From: Myxococcales bacterium
Lineage (GTDB): Bacteria > Myxococcota > Myxococcia > Myxococcales > Anaeromyxobacteraceae
Direction: 5' to 3'
Length of the DNA stretch: 13,147 nt
Assembly: GCA_021784495.1 (NCBI GenBank)
Contig: JAJXSQ010000027.1
Coordinates: 1 to 13,147 of the forward strand
Part shown: one piece after another, positions 1 through 7,000 of the stretch
How the letters are laid out: every line of letters begins with the position of its first letter
Numbering within the stretch: the first letter of the stretch is position 1
Made by a program: the position numbers and the translations under genes
The notes under the pieces: generated by a model
What the model saw: the letters and a program-made list of their open reading frames with translations, nothing else
Told to the model about the DNA's origin: nothing
The model's database searches: none

Positions 1-46
1 CCGGCGGTCTCCGCCCGGCGGCGCGCTCGATCGAGATATCCGGCGA

Positions 47-685
47 CTAGGTCCCGGGGCGCCGGTGGTGCGCGCGCTCGGGGGGCCAGAGCCCCTTCAG
101 GCGGAGGGCGCGCTCGACCGCGACCCGGTGGAGCGCGGTGAGGGCCGCGCCGGCCACCGGCTCCCCGAGCACGGCGAGCGCCGCCGCGATCGCCTCGAGC
201 GTGGACATCCCGCCCGCGCCGGGAGGGCGGCGGAGCCGGAGCCCGCCCGCCGGCGCGGGGAGCGCCAGCCGCGGGAGCGTCCGGAGCGGGCCGATCCGCT
301 GCACCATCCGCCGGGCCTGGGCCCAGGTGCCGTCCGGCACCACCACGGTGCAGGGCCGGACGTCGGCGGCCGGCCTGGGGTGCGGGGAGGGGAAGAGGAG
401 GAGGCCCGGGCCATCTCCGAGCAGGGCCTCGAGCGCGGGCGACGGGTGCGGGGCGCCGAGGGCGTGATCGAGCACGACGCTCCCTTCGAGCGCCGCGGCG
501 GCCCAGCGGCCGCTGTTGGTCAGCCGGGGGATCTCGCTGGCGTGGCGGAGGAGGACGAAGCGGAAGGGGGTGCGGAGCGAGGGGATCGCGTCGCAGAGGC
601 AGCGCTCCACCGGGAAGGCGCAGCGGCCGCAGCGCCCCCCGGGGACGGCGGCGGGGGCTGGCGGTCGGGCGGGCACGAGCCCCAC
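47..685 (-). CDS. DTW-domain protein, probable tRNA-uridine aminocarboxypropyltransferase
   Basis: A 212-residue protein with the hallmarks of the DTW family (TapT/YfiP-like in bacteria, DTWD1/DTWD2 in animals), which transfers the 3-amino-3-carboxypropyl group of S-adenosylmethionine to uridine in tRNA (acp3U). Visible are a zinc-type cysteine cluster (C19, C22, C29, C31, pattern CxxC-x6-CxC), the H48-A-S-E51 segment followed by TNSGR at 56-60, the family-naming D118-G-T-W121 followed by AQARRM, and S161-T-L-E164 near the end. Length is normal for the bacterial family. The start is a GTG at 685; a second in-frame GTG at 676 is possible, and neither has a strong Shine-Dalgarno. The gene is divergent from the patatin gene and ends 46 bp from the window edge, so its downstream context is unseen. 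The family call is secure; which tRNA position it modifies cannot be read from sequence. Confidence 0.92.
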   Translation of the reverse strand: MGLVPARPPAPAAVPGGRCGRCAFPVERCLCDAIPSLRTPFRFVLLRHASEIPRLTNSGRWAAAALEGSVVLDHALGAPHPSPALEALLGDGPGLLLFPSPHPRPAADVRPCTVVVPDGTWAQARRMVQRIGPLRTLPRLALPAPAGGLRLRRPPGAGGMSTLEAIAAALAVLGEPVAGAALTALHRVAVERALRLKGLWPPERAHHRRPGT

Positions 686-821
686 CTCTACCAGCCTGGC
701 CGCGCGCGGGCCACCGGGGCGGCGACGCGGGGCCCCGGGCGGACGGTGGCGGGAGGGCCGGGCGAGGGGTAATGATGATCGCGCCGGGGATCTTTCCCTC
801 GCCGGGGGAGCGGGAGCGGGC

Positions 822-1988
822 GTGCGTCAGGTCGGGCTGGTGTTGACCGGTGGCGGGGCCCGGGCGGCCTATCAGGTCGGCGCGCTGCGGGCGATCGCCG
901 AGATCCTCCCGCGCGGGCGCTTCCCCTTCCCGGTGATCACCGGGATCTCGGCCGGCGCGATCAATGGGGTGGTGCTCGCCTGCGCCGCCGCCGACCTCTC
1001 GCTCGGGGTGGAGGCCCTCCGCCAGACCTGGTCCCGGCTCACCCCGGATCGGATCTTCCGGACCGGCGCGCTCCGCATGGCGTCGATCGGATCGCGCTGG
1101 ATCCGCGACCTCTCCGGGGGCGGGGTGCTCGGCGGCAACAGCATCAACTACCTCCTCGACTCCGCGCCGCTGCGCGCGATGCTCACCGAGAAGCTGGCCT
1201 TCGCGCGGATGCGCCGCCACATCAAGCTCGGGCGGCTGCGCGGGGTCGCGGTCTCGGGCACGAGCTACCGGACGGGCGAGGGGATCACCTGGTTCGAGGG
1301 CGGCCCGGAGATCGCGCCCTGGGCGCGCTCGAACCGCTCGGGGCTCCGCGCCCGGTTGACGGTCGATCACGTGATGGCCTCGGCGGCGATCCCCGTCTTC
1401 TTCCCGCCGGTCCGGGTCGACGACCACTTCTTCGGGGACGGCTCCTTGCGGCTCATCTACCCGATGAGCCCGGCCATCCACATGGGCGCCGAGCGGATCC
1501 TGGCGATCAGCGTCCGCCACCGGACCCCGGAGCCCCCCGCGGGCGACCCGGCCGAGGGGGACCACGTCCCGCTCTCGCAGATCGCCGGGGTCATCCTGAA
1601 CGCGGTCTTCCTCGACTCCCTCGACACCGATCTCGAGCGGCTCGACCGCATCAACCGGACGCTGGCCCACCTGCCGGCCGATCGGATCGACTCCCGCGAC
1701 CTCGCCCTCCGGACCATCCCCGTGCTGGTGCTGCGCCCGACGGAGGACCTCGGCCAGCTGGCGGCCGACGAGTACGTGCGGTTCCCGGCGATGCTGCGCT
1801 ACCTGCTGAAGGGGATCGGCGTCGAGCGGGGGGCGAGCACCGACCTGGTGAGCTACCTCGCCTTCGAGCCGGTGTACGTGTCCCGGCTCATGGCGCTCGG
1901 GTACGCGGACACCCTCGCGCGCCGGGAGGAGATCGCCGACTTCCTCCTCGAGGCGCGGTCGGGGAGCGAGCGCCGCTCGAGCGCCTGA
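822..1988 (+). CDS. Patatin-like phospholipase/acyl hydrolase
   Basis: A 388-residue patatin-family serine hydrolase, expected to release fatty acids from phospholipids or other acyl esters with a Ser-Asp dyad. The oxyanion-hole motif TGGGARAAYQ lies at 9-18, the nucleophile elbow G41-I-S43-A-G45 gives Ser43, and the catalytic Asp is D206 in FFGDGS (203-208), preceded by the typical ASAAIPVFFPP stretch. All catalytic parts are intact. I chose the GTG at 822 because GGGAG sits 5 bp upstream (812-816) and the first beta-strand of the fold starts at residue 3. The frame is open back to 516, but that part runs antisense through the DTW gene and is low-complexity. There is no signal peptide or transmembrane segment, so it is probably cytosolic or peripheral to the membrane. 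Residues 209-388 after the catalytic Asp are a family-specific C-terminal extension. It converges on the permease gene 24 bp away. Confidence 0.93.
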   Translation: MRQVGLVLTGGGARAAYQVGALRAIAEILPRGRFPFPVITGISAGAINGVVLACAAADLSLGVEALRQTWSRLTPDRIFRTGALRMASIGSRWIRDLSGGGVLGGNSINYLLDSAPLRAMLTEKLAFARMRRHIKLGRLRGVAVSGTSYRTGEGITWFEGGPEIAPWARSNRSGLRARLTVDHVMASAAIPVFFPPVRVDDHFFGDGSLRLIYPMSPAIHMGAERILAISVRHRTPEPPAGDPAEGDHVPLSQIAGVILNAVFLDSLDTDLERLDRINRTLAHLPADRIDSRDLALRTIPVLVLRPTEDLGQLAADEYVRFPAMLRYLLKGIGVERGASTDLVSYLAFEPVYVSRLMALGYADTLARREEIADFLLEARSGSERRSSA

Positions 1989-2020
1989 CGCGGCGGACCG
2001 TCCCGCGGGGCGTCAGGCGC
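1981..2020. terminator. Shared bidirectional terminator candidate between convergent genes
   Basis: Two perfect 10-base inverted arms, GCGCCTGACG at 1981-1990 and CGTCAGGCGC at 2011-2020, extend by one more pair (1991 with 2010). Inside is a further 4-bp stem (1993-1996 with 2003-2006). The TGA stops of both convergent genes lie in the arms (1986-1988 plus strand, 2013-2015 minus strand). There is no T-tract on either side, so classical intrinsic termination is not proven; in very G+C-rich genomes such hairpins without T-tracts are common at gene ends. The symmetry means the same RNA hairpin forms in transcripts from either side. Confidence 0.55.
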
Positions 2021-2846
2021 CGGGGGCGGCGGCGCGGAGCGACGGGGCCAGCGACCTCCAGGCGGAGGCCGCGAGCACGATCCCGCCGCCGGCGAGCGCC
2101 CAGGGACCCGGCCGCTCGCCGACGAAGAGGAAGGTCCAGACCGGGTTGAGCACCGGCTCCAGGAGGACGAGGAGCGACGCCTCGAGCGCCGGCGTGCCCC
2201 GGAGGCCGGCGGCGAAGCAGAGGTAGGCCAGGCCGAGCTGGAAGACGCCCAGGTAGGCGAGGAGCAGCAGGTCCCTCGCGGTGGGCGAGGGGCCGGCGCG
2301 CCAGAGCGGCAGGGTGGCGGCCGCCGCCACCAGGTTCCCGAGGACGAGGACCGAGGGGCCGCGGTCTCCGCGGAGGCGCAGGCCGAGGATGGAGAGGGCG
2401 AAGGCGACCCCGGAGGCGAGGGCGACGAGGTTCCCGGCCGCCTGCCCGGCGGAGAGGCGGTCGAGGAAGAAGAGGGCTACGCCCGCCCCGAAGATCGGGG
2501 CGGCGACGAGCTCCCCGCGGCCGGGGCGCTCCCCGAGCAGGCGCGGCGACAGGAGGAGCACCCAGAGCGGCGCGGTGTCCTGGATGAAGATGGCGTTGGC
2601 GGCGGTGGTCAGCCGGGTCGCCAGGACGAACAGGACGACCGTGGCCGCGTAGGCGAGCGCCACCGGCCAGTCGCCGCGCGCGGGCCGGCGGCGCGCGGCG
2701 GGGACGAGGAGCAGGATGGTCCCCGCCGCGACGAGCGAGCGCCCCCCGGAGATCTGCCAGGCGTCGAGGCCGCACGCCTTGATGGCCGCGCCGGCGGTGG
2801 ACCAGAGGACGGCGGCGGCGAGGAGCAGGAGCCGGTGCCGGACCAT
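2013..2846 (-). CDS. EamA/DMT-superfamily permease
   Basis: A 277-residue inner-membrane protein made almost wholly of hydrophobic segments, with about ten transmembrane helices arranged as two EamA repeats (roughly residues 5-130 and 138-270). Typical features are the opening LLLLAAAVLWSTAGAAIK, the LLGERPGRGE loop closing repeat one and FLFVGERPGPWALAGGGIV closing repeat two, the GE(x)P-type loop shared by the two halves. Members of this family are secondary transporters, often exporters of amino acids or other small metabolites; the substrate cannot be read from sequence. The ATG at 2846 lies 7 bp after the homocitrate synthase stop and has no clear Shine-Dalgarno, which suggests translational coupling. 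It is the last gene of the four-gene minus operon, so export of a product of that operon is a reasonable inference only. Confidence 0.92.
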   Translation of the reverse strand: MVRHRLLLLAAAVLWSTAGAAIKACGLDAWQISGGRSLVAAGTILLLVPAARRRPARGDWPVALAYAATVVLFVLATRLTTAANAIFIQDTAPLWVLLLSPRLLGERPGRGELVAAPIFGAGVALFFLDRLSAGQAAGNLVALASGVAFALSILGLRLRGDRGPSVLVLGNLVAAAATLPLWRAGPSPTARDLLLLAYLGVFQLGLAYLCFAAGLRGTPALEASLLVLLEPVLNPVWTFLFVGERPGPWALAGGGIVLAASAWRSLAPSLRAAAPGA

Positions 2847-2853
2847 GCGCGGC

Positions 2854-3984
2854 CTAGGCCGTCACCCAGCCCCGCAGGACCTTGTCGATCTGCTCCTCGG
2901 AGAGCTCGCCGGCGTCGGCGAGCTCCTTGATGCGCCGGGTGATCTCCTTCAGCTCCGACTCCCCGAAGGTGATCCCGATCTCGCGCGCCCGGTAGGCGAT
3001 GGCGGCCCGCCCGGTCAGGCGCGAGCCGATGATCATCTTCCGGGTGAGGCCGAAGGCCTCCGGCGGGATGATCTCGTAGGAGCCGGGGTTGCTCATCATC
3101 GCCTTGAGGTGGAGCCCCGCCTTGTGGCTGTAGGCCGTCTCGCCGGTGACGTAGTTGTTGAACGGGATCTCGACGCCGGTGACCCGGGCGACCAGCCGCT
3201 CCAGCTCGCGGAGCTGCCCCAGCCGGTACCGCTCCCCGATCCCCTGCGGCTGGAGCGAGAACATCCGGGCGACGAAGCCGCCCAGCGGCGTGATCCCGAC
3301 CCGCTCGCCGATCCCGAGGACCGACACGTCGACGTGCGTGGCGCCGGCCGAGATGGCCTCGAAGGCGTTGGCGACCGCGCAGCCGGTGTCGTTGTGGCCG
3401 TGGAAGCCGACGTCGGTCCGGACGGCCCGCCGGACCTCGCGCACCAGCGCGTAGACCTGGCGGGGGGTGGCGATCCCGACCGTGTCGGCGAGCCCCACGC
3501 GGTGGGCCCCGAGCTGCTCCGCGGCGCGGTAGACCGCGAGGAGGTCCGCCACCTCGGACCGGAAGGTGTCCTCGGCGCTGAAGCGCACCTCGAGGCCGGC
3601 CCGGAGCGCGAACTCGATGGGCGGGGCCATGGCGTCGATGATCTGCTGGATCGACTTCCCGTGGGACGACTCGCGGAGGATCCGGCTGGTCGCGAAGAGG
3701 AGGCCGAGCCCCCGGACGCCGGTGTCGACCGCGGCCTTCACGTCGTCGACCACGCAGCGGGTGTGGCTGATCACCCGCGCGCCGAGGTTCAGCTTGACGA
3801 TCGCGGCGGCGTCGCGCTGGGACTGGGGGGAGGCGGCCGGGGAGGTCACCTCGATGTACTCGACCCCGAAGGTGTCGAGCGCCCGCGCGATCTCGATCTT
3901 GTCCTCGCTCCGGAAGGCGGCGCGGGAGAACTGCTCGCCCTCGCGGAGGGTGGTGTCGATGAGCTTCCAGGGGAGGGTCGGCAT
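2854..3984 (-). CDS. hcs: Homocitrate synthase, Thermus/fungal type
   Basis: Condenses acetyl-CoA with 2-oxoglutarate to homocitrate, the first step of the alpha-aminoadipate route to lysine. The 376 residues match the length of the Thermus thermophilus enzyme as I recall it. Seen: DTTLREGEQ at 10-18 (Arg14, Glu15), His74 in VISHTRC, RFSAEDTFRS at 134-143, LADTVG at 165-170, metal ligands His195 and His197 in FHGHNDTG, GIGERVGITPLGG at 224-236, and SHKAGLHLKA at 286-295 with the catalytic-base His. The C-terminal regulatory domain of isopropylmalate synthases is absent. Odd: the Asp of the GxDxxxGTS stretch, implicated in lysine feedback in other homocitrate synthases, is Gly94 here. The ATG at 3984 fits the start of homologues; an upstream GTG at 4005 overlapping the previous stop (GTGA) would add seven residues. 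NifV is less likely because the whole sequence tracks the lysine-pathway enzyme. Third gene of the operon. Confidence 0.93.
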   Translation of the reverse strand: MPTLPWKLIDTTLREGEQFSRAAFRSEDKIEIARALDTFGVEYIEVTSPAASPQSQRDAAAIVKLNLGARVISHTRCVVDDVKAAVDTGVRGLGLLFATSRILRESSHGKSIQQIIDAMAPPIEFALRAGLEVRFSAEDTFRSEVADLLAVYRAAEQLGAHRVGLADTVGIATPRQVYALVREVRRAVRTDVGFHGHNDTGCAVANAFEAISAGATHVDVSVLGIGERVGITPLGGFVARMFSLQPQGIGERYRLGQLRELERLVARVTGVEIPFNNYVTGETAYSHKAGLHLKAMMSNPGSYEIIPPEAFGLTRKMIIGSRLTGRAAIAYRAREIGITFGESELKEITRRIKELADAGELSEEQIDKVLRGWVTA

Positions 3985-4001
3985 GGCGGCGGCAGGCCTC
4001 G

Positions 4002-7000
4002 TCACCAGGTGAACCGGTCGTCGGCACCGAGGACCCGGACCAGCCCCCCCGACGACGGATCGGTCCGGAACCCGAAGCGCTTCAGGTACTCGGGCTGGAA
4101 GTAGCCGGTCTCGACCGCCTGGACGCCGCGGGCCCGCATCCTGCGGAAGAACTCCCGCATCAGCCCGTCGGCGAGCCCCTTGCCGCGCTGCTTCCTCGCG
4201 ACCACGACCTTCTCCATGTGGACCCGGTGACCCCCGGCGGGGCGGTGGAACAGGCCGCCGGTGACCGTCTCCCGGGCACCGAGGGTGAGGAGGAACTCGT
4301 GCTCGGCCGAGAACGCCACCTGCAGGTTGGCCTCGTGGAAGATTTGCAGGAGCCGGGCCACCTCGCGGGGGGAGACGGGGCCGCGGACGGCGTACCGCTC
4401 GCCGGCCTCGTCGGTGAGCGCCACCACCACCTCGGTGGTGGTGTGGCCGGCGTGGGGCATGGAGATGAGCGCCACCTCCTCCGAGGGGTCGAGGTAACGG
4501 TAGGTCATCCGGGCGAGGAAGTGGTCCTCCGCCTCGGTCGCCCGGACGGCGGTCCGGAGGGCGGCGACCTGCTCGGCGAGGTCGAGGGCGCCGGCCGGGA
4601 GGCCCCGGGCGCGCGTCATGAGCCGGTCGAGCGCCGCGGCGAGCTCGGGGCGCGCGTCGGCGAAGACGGTCTGGCGAAAGTAGCGGATGCGGGTGTCCGG
4701 CCAGACGCCCTCGAGCTCGCCGAGCAGGTAGGTGCTCCACTGCTCCCCCAGGTGCGTCGAGCGGGCCTCGAGCGTCGCCGCCGGGTTCACCTGGAGCCAC
4801 CGGCGGAAGCGCCGGACCGCGAAGAGCACGCGCAGCGGGGTGTGGCCGTCGGCCCGGAGGTGATCGAGGTAGGTCGTCACCGCGATCGCCCGCCGGCCGG
4901 TCGCCGCCTCCTCGAGGACGGGGAGGCCGCGCTCCAGGCCGAGGGCCTCGATCACCGAGGAGAGGAGGAGGGCCTCCGAGGCCCGCCCGGCGAGGTCGGG
5001 CCGCGCGCGCTCGACCCGGTCGAGGAAGCTCGCCTGGAAGCGGTCGAGCAGCTCGTCGAGGGTCGGGCACGGGGAGCGATCCGAGATCGACACCAGCCGG
5101 GCCCCGGTCTGGTAGTCGTGCGAGGGGACGATGAAGGCCGACGGCGAGGGATCCCGCAGGGCCAGGCGCCGCCCCGCGCGGTCCCAGAAGCGGACGTGGC
5201 ACTCGAGGGCGGTGACCGCCACGAACGGCCAGAGGAGGTCCAGGCGCCGCCCCTCGCCGCCGCGGACGAGGCGCGCGACCTGCCGCTCCACGTCCTCCCC
5301 GGGGATGAACTCCTCGGTGAAGATCCCCCACTCCCCGAAGTAGCCCGCGAACTGCTCGACGAGGGGCGGCGGCGCCCCCGCCGCCAGCAGCCAGTTCACC
5401 TCGTCCCGGAGGGCCGCGAACGAGAGCGCCTCGGCGAGGTTGATGGCGACGTCGAAGACCTCGTTCGACCGGGTGTGGATCGAGAGCCGGTACACCGCCT
5501 TCCCGTGCTGGCGGCCGAGGAGGGCGACGGTGGCGCCGCCGGGCGGGATGTCGGCCAGCGAGAGGAGCACGCCGCGGGCGAGGACGAACACCGAGGCGCG
5601 GACCAGGGTCGAGTCGGCGATCGCCTGGAGGAGCACCGGGCGGGCCGCGTCGCCGACGCTCGGCTCGAAGACCAGGACGTCGGACCAGCCGTACTCGGCG
5701 CCGGTCGCCGGGTCGATGGCGAGCCGGAGGTTCGGGCCGATCCAGTTGGAGAAGCCGCGCCGCAGCCGGTCGAACTCCTCGCCGGCGCGCGCGGCGATCG
5801 CCGGGTCCTCGTGGAGCGTGAGGCGGGCGAGCGGGATCCGCACCGCCGCGAAGTGGCTGGGGTGGGCGATGGCGGTGGCGGTGAGCAGCCGCATGACGCC
5901 GACGACGAGCGTCCGATCGGTGGGCTCCTCGGGGGGCAGCTGCGCGCGGTCGGAGGAGAGGTGCGCCAGGAGGAGCTGCACCTGCGCGTCGGAGAGGCCG
6001 CGCTCGCCGAGATCGGCCAGGTTCTCGTCGCGGAGGGCGAGCGGCCCCATCCGGTCGAGGAAGAGGCGGAGGGTCGCGAGCGTCTCGGACGGCTCCTCGT
6101 TCGGGAGCAGGACCCGGAAGGCGCGGCGCCGGACGTCCTCGTCGGGGGCGTCCGCCGCCCTCCGCAGGAGGGCCCGGCAGCGGGCCGCCTGGTCGCTGGT
6201 CGGGATCGCGAGCCCGAGGTGGAGGTGGTGGATCGCCAGCCGCGCCTCGGGGCGCTCGGCCCGGAGGAGCTCGGCCGCGGCGTGGATCGAGCCGATCCCC
6301 ACCTCGGGGCGATCGACGGCGCGCAGCAGCCCGTCGAGCCGGTCGGGCCCGGGCGGGATCCAGAGGCGCGGGTCGATCCGGATGTCCCGGCCGGTCCCCT
6401 TCCGGCGCCGGGCCACGAGCGAGACGAAGGCCTCCTCCCCGAGGAAGCGCCGCAGCGCCTCGTTCCCGAGCCAGAGCGACGGGCGCGCGAGGAGCGCCCC
6501 GAGATCGAGGACCGCGGAGTCGACGGCGTAGGCCAGATCCCCGATGCGCAGGGCGCCGGGGGCCGCCGGATCCCGCCCGATCGCCAGGGTCCGGTCGCCG
6601 GCGACCAGGAGCCCGTCGCGCAGCGAGACCTCGTGCTGGAGGGCGCCGATCTCGCGGAGGACCCAGTTCGGGATGCGGACGAAGATCCCGTCGACGGCCA
6701 GGGCGAGGTGCTTCTGCTCGTACATCCGCTCGATGATCTCCTTCCAGTTGCGCTCCACCACCTCGCGCTTGAAGGAGAGCTTCGCGGTGAGCTCGCCGTG
6801 CTCCTGGTCGAGCGCCCGGGGGAGGACCTGGAAGGCCACCACCCGCTCGTACGGGGCGAGGAAGCGGTTGGCGCTCGCCACCAGCGACGAGAGGAGGTCG
6901 CGGAGCTCCTCGGGCGAGCGCTCCCGGAGGCCGGGCTGCCCGCCGTAGTTCGGCCAGACGAGCAGGGTGTTGAAGTCCCGGTGATCGCCCACCAGGAAGG

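Noticed and set aside
65..772. A 235-codon plus-strand frame opposite the DTW gene
   Set aside because: The opposite strand encodes a complete DTW protein with the Cys cluster and DGTW motif; this frame has biased composition and no motif.
516..821. N-terminal extension of the patatin protein
   Set aside because: The stretch runs antisense through the DTW gene and has no domain. A good GGGAG ribosome-binding site precedes the GTG at 822, directly before the conserved first strand.
2851..2860. Palindrome GGCCTAGGCC between homocitrate synthase and permease genes
   Set aside because: A perfect 10-base palindrome, but it is explained by the stop codon and last Ala codon in G+C-rich sequence, and the 7-bp gap argues against an operator or terminator there.
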